Shown: piece by piece, positions 54,217 through 63,700 of the stretch
Layout of the letters: each line of letters starts with the position of its first letter
How positions within the stretch are numbered: position 1 is the stretch's first letter
Assembly: GCA_022822785.1 (NCBI GenBank)
Contig: JAJEAL010000144.1
Span: 37,101-101,100, forward strand
Direction of reading: 5' to 3'
DNA: 64,000 bases
Origin: Candidatus Poribacteria bacterium
GTDB taxonomy: Bacteria; Poribacteria; WGA-4E; PCPOR2b
Made by a program: the position numbers and the translations under genes
The notes under the pieces: generated by a model
Told to the model about the DNA's origin: nothing
The model's database searches: none
Seen by the model: only the letters and a program-made list of their open reading frames with translations

Positions 54217-54417
54217 TACGTTGTTACAGTGTGAGGCGTGAAACGTAAAATGTGAAGAGCCGCGCCTAGTACGTTTCATGCTTCACTTTTCACGGCTAGG
54301 CAGTAATAGTCGGGAATCGGAATCCCCTCTTACACAACCCCTACCGAATTGGGTATTGGGGTTCACGGTTCCCGTTCAACCCAACCTACGTACTACTTAT
54401 CATGGAATCGTCGTTAC

Positions 54418-56385
54418 CTAATCTGCGACGACATATTTCAACATCACGCCAAGATCTCCGACAATCCAACCCGTTTCAGCATCCGCCATATAAATCGAGT
54501 TCAGGTTGAAGTGGCTCTCGCACATCTGCGGACGCCAGTTCTCGCCGCCATCAAGGGTTCGGATAACCGTGCCTTCGCCGCCGACCGCCCAACCGAGATT
54601 TGGGTTGAGGAAGAAGACACTATTCAGAAAGCTATCCACGTAGCTCTTTTGACGTTTCCATGTGCGTCCACCATCGGTGGTGTGGAGCACCAACCCGTCA
54701 ATGCCAACAACCCAACCGTTTAGATAGTCCGTAAAGTAAACGCCAGAGAGCCATATCTCTCCGAGTTGGGCTTGTAAATTCCATTTTTGACCGCCATCCC
54801 AAGTGCGAAGGATCACCCCGCCTTGCCCCACAACCCATCCGGTTTGCGTGTCAATGAAGTGGGCTCCAAAGAGGTGGCGGTTGACACCGCTCCGTTGCTT
54901 CTGCCACGTTTTACCGGCGTTTGCGGTGTGCAGAATCTCCCCGCTGTGACCGATCGCCCACCCGTGCTGTCGATCAACAAAAGAAACGCCGAGAAGGTTA
55001 TTTTCCGTATTGGTCTCTTGCTGCGCCCACGTCTTGCCACCGTCGGTAGTATGGATAATCGTCCCCCATTCCGCAACGCTCCAGCCAACCTTGTCGTTGA
55101 TAAAATGTGTTGACCCGAAACACTCCATCGTTCCACTATCTTGCGACTGCCAGTGCAACCCACCGTCGTCTGTGCGGAGCACCTCTCCACGGTCGCCCAC
55201 TGCATATCCAATTTTATCGTTGATAAAATGGAGGTCTGTGAGCAGATAGCTGGGCGCGGATTGAAGTGCCCACGTTCTCCCGCTATTTTTCGTATGCCAG
55301 ATCGCTCCAAACTCGCCGACAGTCCAACCGAGCTGAGCATTGACAAAATGGACGCCTAGTAAAACGACATCGGCTCCGGGCAGCTGGGTCGCCCCACCCC
55401 GTTGGTGCTTCCATGTACGTCCGCCATCGTTCGTGTGCAAGATGGCGCCCAAGTCACCGACAATCCAACCGTTCTCGGCATCGGCGAAGTGGAGGGCGTA
55501 TAGGAGGAAGGTGTGTAGCGGTTCGTCCCCGGTCCTTAACTGTTGACCGTACTGCTCTTCATGCCGTTTATTCGAGCCGCGCGTTAAAAACTCCCAGTTC
55601 CTGCCGCCGTCTTGTGTCGCGAGCACCGTTCGCTTATCACCGACAATCCAACCGCGATTTTCATCAACGAAGTGGACATCGGACAGCTCGTAGCGGACAT
55701 TGGTTCTCTGATAAGTCCAGTGCTTACCTCCGTCGCGCGTATAATAGGCGTTGCCTTGGTGGCTAACGGTCCAACCTTGCCGGGAATTGAGAAAATAGAC
55801 GCCGCGCAGCGAGTTCTCGCCAATCCCCTCTGATCTACTCAGCCAAGTTTGGCCGCCATCCTGTGTGTACAACAGCGTGCCAAAATCACCGACAATCCAA
55901 CCCTCTTGTGCTGAAACGAAGTGGAGATCGAACAGATTATTATATGTATCCCCTTCCAGCTGTTCCCATCTCTCGCCACCATCCGCTGTGTACAGGATAA
56001 TACCATTTTCGCCGATGATCCACCCCGTTTTGCGATCCACGAATTGCACTGCTCGCAACGGGTGGTAAACATTACTCTCCTGTGGGCGCCATGTTAGACC
56101 GCCATCCGTTGTGTGGGCAATCACACTGTCGAGTTCCTCTGCGAATGTGCTTCCCGCGTTATTGCCGACAATCCACCCGGTATGCTCATCAACGAAGAAT
56201 ACATCGTAAAATCGCGCTTCCCAATCTGCACGGCGAACAATTTCCCAGCGGCCGGGCTTAGGAGTTTTATCCGTTGAACATCCCATGTTGCCACCGATAA
56301 GCATGATAATGAGCAATATGAGAGCGTGAACCGCGACGCGTAAAGTGTGAAGGACTGAGTTGGGGATTGGTTGATTCATTTTCAC
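54418..56385 (-). CDS. YCF48/BNR-repeat lipoprotein (photosystem II stability factor-like)
   Basis: 655 residues. A signal peptide ending in IGGNMGC suggests a lipoprotein. The rest is about 14 beta-propeller-blade repeats of the GWIVGxxGxILHTxDGGxxW type (from residue 70 to 650). It resembles YCF48/HCF136 proteins, which in other bacteria are secreted repeat proteins with unknown binding partners. Large repeat number probably forms two seven-bladed propellers. Confidence 0.9.
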   Translation of the reverse strand: MKMNQPIPNSVLHTLRVAVHALILLIIMLIGGNMGCSTDKTPKPGRWEIVRRADWEARFYDVFFVDEHTGWIVGNNAGSTFAEELDSVIAHTTDGGLTWRPQESNVYHPLRAVQFVDRKTGWIIGENGIILYTADGGERWEQLEGDTYNNLFDLHFVSAQEGWIVGDFGTLLYTQDGGQTWLSRSEGIGENSLRGVYFLNSRQGWTVSHQGNAYYTRDGGKHWTYQRTNVRYELSDVHFVDENRGWIVGDKRTVLATQDGGRNWEFLTRGSNKRHEEQYGQQLRTGDEPLHTFLLYALHFADAENGWIVGDLGAILHTNDGGRTWKHQRGGATQLPGADVVLLGVHFVNAQLGWTVGEFGAIWHTKNSGRTWALQSAPSYLLTDLHFINDKIGYAVGDRGEVLRTDDGGLHWQSQDSGTMECFGSTHFINDKVGWSVAEWGTIIHTTDGGKTWAQQETNTENNLLGVSFVDRQHGWAIGHSGEILHTANAGKTWQKQRSGVNRHLFGAHFIDTQTGWVVGQGGVILRTWDGGQKWNLQAQLGEIWLSGVYFTDYLNGWVVGIDGLVLHTTDGGRTWKRQKSYVDSFLNSVFFLNPNLGWAVGGEGTVIRTLDGGENWRPQMCESHFNLNSIYMADAETGWIVGDLGVMLKYVVAD

Positions 56386-56651
56386 GTTGAAGATATCCTT
56401 TACAGCGTAGTTTTGATATATTGACGCAAAGCTACTGTTTTTTTGCGACGATATGCTTATCTTATAGGTTTATCCGGGCTGATTGGTTTTCGCTGAACCG
56501 TCTGTGGGGAGAAATTTCAGGTCTCGTTGTGAACGATTTTGCAGTTAATTCGTCTTAATAAAATAACCGAAGCAACGATGGAAAATCAATCATAAATCAC
56601 GATTGTTTTTGAGTTGTGCTATACTCAAAAAGATGTTACTATCAAAATATC

Positions 56652-56864
56652 TTGAAAACGGAAGGAGAGCACCCCCCCATAAGAGAAAGGCTTTCGGTCC
56701 AAAAACCGATCGGATTCACGGAATCGCTCGCGGAAAAAATCCAAGCAGAAGCCGACCGGATTGGTGCGAGTTTTTCTGAGGTTGTTCGTGATTGTGTAGA
56801 AAACGACTTGCCACGGTTCAGAGAAAGATATCGCAAGCGAATCAAAAAGCGAGATAAGGCTTAG
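56652..56864 (+). CDS. Ribbon-helix-helix protein, start uncertain
   Basis: About 70 residues from TTG 56652; a GTG at 56616 is possible, while the run of C at 56673 after AAGGAGAG could place a non-standard ATA start at 56679. The protein, SVQKPIGFTESLAEKIQAEADRIGASFSEVVRDCVENDLPRF, has a beta-strand followed by two helices as in RHH DNA-binding proteins, then a basic tail RERYRKRIKKRDK. It lies 58 bp upstream of a coiled-coil membrane gene in the same orientation, resembling the RHH-then-membrane-protein order at 2355-2989. Confidence 0.55.
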   Translation: MKTEGEHPPIRERLSVQKPIGFTESLAEKIQAEADRIGASFSEVVRDCVENDLPRFRERYRKRIKKRDKA

Positions 56865-56922
56865 AAACCAAGCCACGCTTGAATTTTCATAACTGGAAGA
56901 AATCACGAAAAGAAAGAAGGAA

Positions 56923-57162
56923 ATGCAATTTACAGACTGGAGCCCATCCCACCTGATTATCGCCGGTATTACGATTGCCGTTATAATCGGGCAAGGGCTT
57001 TTTCTTTTTGGACAAATCAAAGCGTTGATTGGACAACTCGACAAGCGCATTGATGAAATGAGAAGCGACCTACGGGATGTTCGAGCCGAAATCGGGGACG
57101 TGAGGTCGGAACTGAGCACACTCAATCAGAACCATATAGATCACTTAACACATCATGAGTAG
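56923..57162 (+). CDS. Small membrane coiled-coil protein (paralogue C)
   Basis: 79 residues: MQFTDWSPSHLIIAGITIAVIIGQGLFLFGQI gives a TM helix (about 10-30), followed by a coil with RSDLRDVRAEIGDVRSEL and the end LNQNHIDHLTHHE. It is a shorter paralogue of 16950-17288 (same WSPSH and LNQNxIDHLTHH signatures). A purine-rich AGAAGGAA lies just before the ATG. Function unknown. Confidence 0.7.
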   Translation: MQFTDWSPSHLIIAGITIAVIIGQGLFLFGQIKALIGQLDKRIDEMRSDLRDVRAEIGDVRSELSTLNQNHIDHLTHHE

Positions 57163-57481
57163 AACGCATCAAGAGCCAACGATAATTGATATTGTCCTCA
57201 AATCGAGATAACGATCTTGATAGCAGCCCATGGAGGGGCAATCCCAGTGTAGAAGTTTGACACTATGGCTAAGCAGCGCAGGGAAAAGGTAGACCCTCTC
57301 CGACTGCAGTTTGCCGCACCTCTCTTTGTCTTCACCACTCGCAACGGCATGATTATCTCACATCTTACCCATGTATCACCGATGACACCTTACGAGAGGT
57401 CTCAAAACTCGCGATTGGAAAGACGCGCTTGGGCTGCGGAGGTATAACCGAGGTTCCCACCTGTCCTATAGGACGTAAAAA
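57163..57481. other. Intergenic stretch, nothing recognisable
   Basis: No gene, repeat family or promoter can be supported. The small frame inside has unusual codon content and no ribosome site. Confidence 0.5.
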
Positions 57482-58939
57482 ATGATGCGAAGGCCAACAC
57501 AAAAGCAGCCTGAACAGATCATCCGGGATAAATTATCCGCCGTCCAGCGTCGAATGCGGATTGAGGGTATCTTCCAGAAGCTGGCTACCTTCAACTTCTG
57601 GGCGCTGCTCATCACCGGGATACTGCTCGCGGTCAACCGATTTTTCCCGTTGTCGATACCGATTGGGGTTGCCGCGCTCCTGCCGGTTGTCGTCGCAAGC
57701 GTCATCGCCGTTGGTTTGAACGTGATACAGAAAATAGATCCGTTTGCAGTGGCGCACCTTGTAGATCGACGTCTCAATCTGAAGGAACGTCTCAGCACCG
57801 CCCTTGAGGCAATTCAGCAGAATCGGACAGACGATTTTGCTACCTTGCAGGTTCGTGATGCTGCACAAGCGGTCCACGGGTTAATCCCCGCTGCCGCTTT
57901 CTCCTACACGGTTCCAGCAGCGCTCAAGTGGCTTCTCATCCCGATAGCCCTCGTTGGATTATCGTTTTTCGTCCCGCGTATGTACGAAGTACCGCCTCCC
58001 CCGACACCGGCAGAACAGGCAGCGCTCCATGATGCTGCAGCAAAGCTTGAACAAGCGGTGAACGGTTTCGACGACAGTGAGCTGTCCAAAGCGGTTGAGG
58101 ACGCTGTCAAAACATTGCGAAATAGACGTACCGGGGTACAGGCTGCTCAGACAGAACTCAGCAAACTCCGTGAATCGGTTCAGGCACGAAAAGACCAGCT
58201 AGCGGAAAATGACGTGGATCAGGCGGTGAAAGCCATTTCTGCGCTCAGCGAAAGTTCGGAACTCCTTAGCGGTGCGGACGCAGAGCAGGTCGCTTCAGAC
58301 CTACAGAAACTGGCGGATCAGATGGATGAGCTAACAGACGCGCAGCGGGCAGAATTGGACGCGCTACTCAAACAGCTTGCGGACCGGCTTAGGGGTAACT
58401 CGTCCGCTAAGGGCATTGTAGACCAACTGAACGAGATTGAGACAAAAGCGGTCAACCCTGAGCTGCTAGCGAAGATTGCGCGTTCGATGTTAGCGATTGA
58501 TCAACAGACGAAGGACAGGGCACAGTTGGAAACAATTTTGGAGGAGATTAAGGCAAGCCGAAAAGATATCGGATTGGCGGGTATCGAAATGGAGCGCAAG
58601 ACGGGAGGGGTAGCCAGCAGCGATGGAGGACCGGGCGAGGAATCAGGAACGGGAGAGGCACAAGGAACGCAGGTTGGCGCTATGCGGTCGGAGGCGCAAC
58701 CCGCAGAGGCGCTTCTATTAAGCGGTGCCTCTGCGGATTTGGATGCATTTTCTACCGCTTCCGCTTCCGTCCAAGAGAAACCAACCGGTGAAAATGAGCC
58801 GACGTATACGCCATACCGGGAAGTCTACCTCAACGCGCAGCGGGCCTACGCCGAAGCGATAGACAGGGATAGGATTCCTGTTCGGTATCAGCAGCGGGTC
58901 AAGGATTACATTGATGCCATTGCGAATACAGGTGAGTGA
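57482..58939 (+). CDS. Membrane protein with coiled-coil domain, DUF4175-like (unknown)
   Basis: 485 residues. Two or three TM segments in the first 170 residues (about 36-75 and 140-165), then a long alpha-helical coiled coil (about 180-350) rich in Ala/Leu/Glu/Asp, a Gly/Ser/Glu linker (about 375-410) and a C-terminal YTPYREVYLNAQRAYAEAIDRDRIPVRYQQRVKDYIDAI segment. The layout resembles DUF4175/AAA+ partner proteins of MoxR/DUF58 loci, but no MoxR gene is present, so the assignment is tentative. The last 40 residues resemble the binding tail of such proteins. Confidence 0.65.
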   Translation: MMRRPTQKQPEQIIRDKLSAVQRRMRIEGIFQKLATFNFWALLITGILLAVNRFFPLSIPIGVAALLPVVVASVIAVGLNVIQKIDPFAVAHLVDRRLNLKERLSTALEAIQQNRTDDFATLQVRDAAQAVHGLIPAAAFSYTVPAALKWLLIPIALVGLSFFVPRMYEVPPPPTPAEQAALHDAAAKLEQAVNGFDDSELSKAVEDAVKTLRNRRTGVQAAQTELSKLRESVQARKDQLAENDVDQAVKAISALSESSELLSGADAEQVASDLQKLADQMDELTDAQRAELDALLKQLADRLRGNSSAKGIVDQLNEIETKAVNPELLAKIARSMLAIDQQTKDRAQLETILEEIKASRKDIGLAGIEMERKTGGVASSDGGPGEESGTGEAQGTQVGAMRSEAQPAEALLLSGASADLDAFSTASASVQEKPTGENEPTYTPYREVYLNAQRAYAEAIDRDRIPVRYQQRVKDYIDAIANTGE

Positions 58940-58997
58940 CTTGAAACGTGATGCGTAATGCGTCAATCCACGCAAATCTACGTGAGTGAGAAGCGGA

Positions 58998-60023
58998 TTA
59001 AGAGGATTGTGCGAGATCGTACAACGTCGCGATAATCAAGGAGATTGAGTGTTTGCCACGTCCTTTGTTTCTGGGAGGCACTGCATTTACAGAAACTCGA
59101 CCCCGGACATCTGGCAGTGGGATATGTATACCGGCGGCACTCTTGACAAAACATGGACGTTGCAGCGTGGACAGCCATTCGCCCGGCACATAGTAGTTCA
59201 CAATAGACTTCAGTCTTTCGTCAACCGTCGCGTCGTCCAAGCCAAACCCTTCAAGGGTGGCGGGATGCACTCCTGCACTATTGAAAGTTACCGCCGGTCG
59301 ATTCGCTACAATGCTCGCCGCAGCTGCCAGACCGCCGCCCATGGAATGTCCCGTGAAAAATACCTTATCCCCATACGCTTCCGCAACTGCTTTGCCAAGT
59401 TGGATAGCTTGTTGATATACTACTGCGCCAAACCCTAACCCCTGAGAAAGGCACGTCTGGCTATCCTGGAGGATATTGGTTCTCCTGACCCCCCGATAAA
59501 CAACGACAATCTCCCCTGCGTCCCTTGACTGGTAAAGCATTGCACGAAAGCCTGTGTTAGCATCCTCAAACCTTGCGTCCTTTAGCCCGTCCGGGAGTTG
59601 ACTCCGACGCGAAGGCGCGGAGAGCTGCATCCAGTCGGGCGGCTCCGTTATGCGGGAAAAATAGACATCGTTACTCCCCGCTGGGGTCATAAAAATCGTG
59701 GTACTACCCGTTTCTGCGGAGATGTAAAGTCTCTCCTTTGCTTCGTAAATCGCCATACACAGCACAGCGTAATCGAAAGGCGCCCCCCCGTTCAGCTGCC
59801 CTTCGCCATCCTTCAAATCTTTGTTCGGGCAGTTTCTCAGGCAGGCGAAACCGATAACCGCAACCGCGGCTCCAGCCACTCCAGTTGCAATCCTTGAAGC
59901 CGTTAGTAAGCCATACCGCCAACCGGTCGGTGGGTAGTTCTGATGCTCGGAGCAGTAGGGGCTGTTTTCAACGGCGTTTCTATGACATCGAAAAATAAAA
60001 GGGGTTCGTGCTTTACATCTCAT
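58998..60023 (-). CDS. Class 3 lipase-type alpha/beta hydrolase with N-terminal zinc-knuckle-like segment
   Basis: 341 residues. The N-terminus MRCKARTPFIFRCHRNAVENSPYCSEH has Cys-x9-Cys-His and Cys/His pattern of a small metal knuckle. A hydrophobic segment follows (about 45-65, GVAGAAVAVIGFACL). The lipase part shows ERLYISAETGSTTIFMTPAG, VVVYRGVRRTNI with a possible oxyanion loop, and GHSMGGGLAAAASIV with the catalytic Ser. Candidate catalytic Asp and His lie later. The substrate is unknown. Start ATG; upstream is 720 bp of repeat DNA. Confidence 0.82.
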   Translation of the reverse strand: MRCKARTPFIFRCHRNAVENSPYCSEHQNYPPTGWRYGLLTASRIATGVAGAAVAVIGFACLRNCPNKDLKDGEGQLNGGAPFDYAVLCMAIYEAKERLYISAETGSTTIFMTPAGSNDVYFSRITEPPDWMQLSAPSRRSQLPDGLKDARFEDANTGFRAMLYQSRDAGEIVVVYRGVRRTNILQDSQTCLSQGLGFGAVVYQQAIQLGKAVAEAYGDKVFFTGHSMGGGLAAAASIVANRPAVTFNSAGVHPATLEGFGLDDATVDERLKSIVNYYVPGEWLSTLQRPCFVKSAAGIHIPLPDVRGRVSVNAVPPRNKGRGKHSISLIIATLYDLAQSS

Positions 60024-60404
60024 CGTTCTTGTTTATACCTCACGCTACTTTAACACAAATTGCTAGTCGTTGAAAGTCCATTGGTTTTCTTGTAGGGATG
60101 GGGGCTCCCTGCCCAGCTGATAAGTCTTTTGTCTTTCGCTCCAGAGGAGCGCAATGTCTATAGAATATCAAGGCAGCGCGGAATGATTGACTTTTTATTT
60201 GCAATCTGTTATTCCGATATGTTAAAATAATAATTACAGACGGAAGAGGCAGCTATCAGCGACAATCCCAGGACTTACGCAGCTGGTTCATAAGTCCCCT
60301 CCCGGTCTCGTGTCTTCATCCCGATCTATCGGGGGAACGGCATAAATCAGAGTTCAGAATCACCTCACTAAAACGCACAAAAACGCACACTCAGGTAAAA
60401 AATA

Positions 60405-60432
60405 TGTGACATTCTGTGACATTTTGTGACAT
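60405..60432. repeat. 10-bp phased TGTGACAT array 1
   Basis: Three copies of TGTGACATTY at exact 10-bp spacing (60405, 60415, 60425). The period of one helical turn suits a DNA-binding array. Confidence 0.6.
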
Positions 60433-60497
60433 CTGATTAAAATCAAAGCTAATGTTCATCAACGATCCGCCCCCGACTTACGAAAATATGCAAAATA

Positions 60498-60527
60498 TGT
60501 GAGAATATGTGACATTTTGTGACATCA
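60498..60527. repeat. 10-bp phased TGTGACAT array 2
   Basis: TGTGAGAATA, TGTGACATTT and TGTGACATCA at 60498, 60508 and 60518, the same phase and motif as array 1, 93 bp away. Confidence 0.6.
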
Positions 60528-60744
60528 CAGCGGCTTGCCCCCTTCAGATTGTAGCCGCCCGTTTCTTCATCCACCGTCCGGACTCCCGATAATCAGGGAT
60601 TCATTGGTCACCGAGGGGCATATTCATAGGCGATGAATTACAAATCGTAGACTATCGGAACAGAGCCTTCAAGCGTTCAACTGCGTAACTCCGATAAAGG
60701 ATTACACAGATTAAAAAAGCCGCTGAATCCGTCTAATCCGTGAT

Positions 60745-63700
60745 TCAGACATTTTCCGCCGCCTCCACAATTGCGATTTCTTCAGGTGTCAAGTCGTATA
60801 ACAAGTATACTATCTGATCAATCTCTTTTTCAAGTTCGGATACATCCGCGTCCGGGGTGGTGCGTTTGGCAGCAAGGATTTGATTGACCATTTCACTGAT
60901 AGATGTTTTCTGCGCTGTTTTGATAGTGGGAATAGGGATTTGAGACACATATTGAGCAATAAACCTCACAAAACCACCCCGAATCTGTGTACTTGTCTTT
61001 GTGTAAAACCAGAAAACGGCTTTGCTGTTGAGCAGACCGAGAAGCCACATTTCCTTTGTTGGGATGATGTACATAGTGTTTCCACCATAAGCACCGCTCT
61101 CATCATAAGCAAATTGAGGAGACATAGCAATATCAGGATATACGATTTTGGGTTTTTCAAATTCAGGGTAGTAAGCTGTATTGTCCTGAATTTCATACCA
61201 TTGATAGTTTCCTGCTTTACGACCACCGGTAATTCCGGGTGTTAATTGTTCTTTGAACTGGCTCAAGTAGGCTTTTAGGGCAGGGTAGTCTTCAATCTGG
61301 ATTCCTCGACGTGAAAAAATCACATGTAATTTCGCCCAATTGACCTGCCAGCGTTTTATATCTTTCCCACGTAACCAAGGTTTTATAATCTCGGCACTCC
61401 TCGGGTCTTCAGAGATTAGTTGATCTCGCGTGTTTTGGTTAATAACAAAGGCATTGTTCAAACCTGTTGTAACCCCTCGGTAAAATTGATTGTTTACATA
61501 TCCACTGAGAGGCTTACCAGCGTTGCGGAGTTTCTCCAACAGATTCAGCACGTCGGGAGAGGTGAGCCGCCAACCGTCAGCGGTCAAGGCATTTTGCGGC
61601 ATGGTGAACCCCTTTGTCCGGAAAACCGTCCCAAATTCATCAATGGACGGGCCCGGCTCCCAGCTCAGGGCACGGAGGTGGTGCTCTTGAGCGTGGGCTT
61701 TGGACGCTGTGATAATGCTCGGATACGCAATGGAGGTAAAAACAGGGGCGTCGCCAAAGTCAATAAGTTGAGACAGCGTGGCCTGACGGGCGAGAAAATC
61801 ACGAAGTTTCTTACCGTATGCGGACCGAAAATACTTGTTTGAGGAGATATAAGTCAAAATCCCATTGCCCCGGAGCATCTGAAAGCCGCGCTCGTAGAAA
61901 TAGACATAGAGATCGGCGGTGCCGGTGTAACAGTCGTATCGATCCTTCAGCGTTGGCTTAAGTTCTTTAATTTTTTCTTGGCGGACATACGGCGGGTTCC
62001 CAATCACCACATCAAACCCGTCCGCAATACCAAACATCCACTCAGGATCAAACCAATCCGCGCTTGCGTTCTGGTCGTAGGGGTCCCATGCGGCAACTTT
62101 ATCGGCATCATCGGCGGGCATCCCGATATGCTTTAATTCCGCTGCCAATGCTCGCCGCAATTTCCTGTCCGCTCGCTTACAGGCAAGTTTTTGCCGGCGG
62201 GTTGTGGCGTGGAAATGCCGCTCGCGGTTATCGCCCAATTCCGCCTCTAACACCTTCGCTTTGGGGCTGGTCAGGGTGCGTTCCCCCTCAAGACCGATGA
62301 GCGTGTTCGCTGCAATAAACCGCGTCTCCAGATTCGGCAGCGGCTTAATCCCAAAGTTGTCCGCATCTCTATCCGGCTCCTGCTCGATGGCAAGCGAGAT
62401 AAAGAAACGGAGTTTGGCGATTTGGCAGGCGATGGATTGAATGTCCAAGCCGAAGATGCTGTTTTGGATAAGGTACAACTTCCGTCCAAAATCCCCCGAA
62501 TAGTTCTCAAAGATTCTGCTAATTTCCGTGAGCTCTTCGTCGCGTGTCTGTCTATCCTTCGTATCAAACGCAGCCGCCGCCCGTTCGATGGCGCGTTCCT
62601 TCTGTAGCTGCTCCCACCGGGTGTTATCGGGGTCAAGCCGCCGCAGTGCAAGGGTCAGTTTGTGCAGTACCCCCATCGGAAACGCACCGGAACCGACCGC
62701 CGGATCCAGTATCTTCAATTCTGAGATTGCCCGCACAATATCAGCCGATTCGCGGCTATCGAACCATTCGATCGCATCGTCAAACGCCTGTGCGTAGTCG
62801 AACAGGTAGCGCAACCGTCTTTCCCAAGCTGTTGTATCTCCGTCCGTTGGCGATACCTGCGCTGCTAGTACCCCCACTAACGCCTCCTCCACCATATAGT
62901 CCACAATGGGACGCGGGGTGTAGTAGGAGCCGGTCTGTTTCCGTGCTGTTGCGCCGGTTTCAGGGTTATATGCGGCGAGTAGGTTTTCAAACACCTTGCC
63001 GAGCAGCTCCGGATCCAAAGCGACCTCCTGCTCTATCGGTGTGTTCTCCTCAACGGTAAACTTATAGCGTTCCAACAGGGGAATCAGACCACGATCGGCA
63101 TCAAAGAAGAGACGGTTGGAGAGGCTTAACTTTCGGTAGTGTTCATCGGAGAAGCAGTCAACCCGGTAGCCGCCATCGCGTGTCGCCTCCTCACTGTCAA
63201 GGCAGTCGAATAAGCCGCCGTTGATAAATGGCGTTTGGGCGAACAGGACACGGAGTTTATCGGGATTGCTTATCTGCCCCTTGTAACGATACAGTGAGAA
63301 ATCGCGGTGTTTGGCGTTTGTCTGTGGACTAAACCCACGCTTCTCTATCTCGGTGTTCAGTGTGGCAAAAAACAGGTTCTGTAGCACGGCGCGGTAGTAG
63401 GAATCGCCGGCCTCTCGATCGTAGTCCTTCAGCAATGGGGAAATTTGTGCCTCGTTGAACAGTGCATCGGCGATTAGTCCCTTCTCTTTGATAAACCAGA
63501 CGAACAGCAGGCGCGTGATTAAGCGGATGACATGCTCCTCCCGCTTCAAGGTGCGATTTTTGTCTGTGGGGAAGTTCCCCGTAGCAACCGCCCATTCAAA
63601 CCAAGCGAACAGTTCCCGGTAGAATTTCTTGTTGAGTTCTTCGGTGTCCAATCGGGCAAGCCACGCCGCGAGTAAGCCATCAAAGTTTTCTGATCGGTTA

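Larger units (their letters stand above)
60271..60692. mobile_element. Candidate non-autonomous element enclosing TGTGACAT arrays
   Basis: GGACTTACGCAGCTGGTTC at 60271-60289 faces GTTCAACTGCGTAACTCC at 60675-60692 in inverse orientation, with about 14 of 17 paired positions. The contained DNA has no gene but holds both TGTGACAT arrays. Confidence 0.45.
60024..60744. other. Intergenic region with TGTGACAT arrays and a MITE-like element
   Basis: Contains the pair of TGTGACAT arrays (60405-60432, 60498-60527) and inverted TAGGACTTACGCAG-type ends (60271-60289 and 60677-60692) that suggest a 420-bp element. No coding gene is supported. Confidence 0.55.

Noticed and set aside
57265..57447. 60-codon plus-strand frame
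   Set aside because: No ribosome site, no hydrophobic or domain pattern and no neighbour support.
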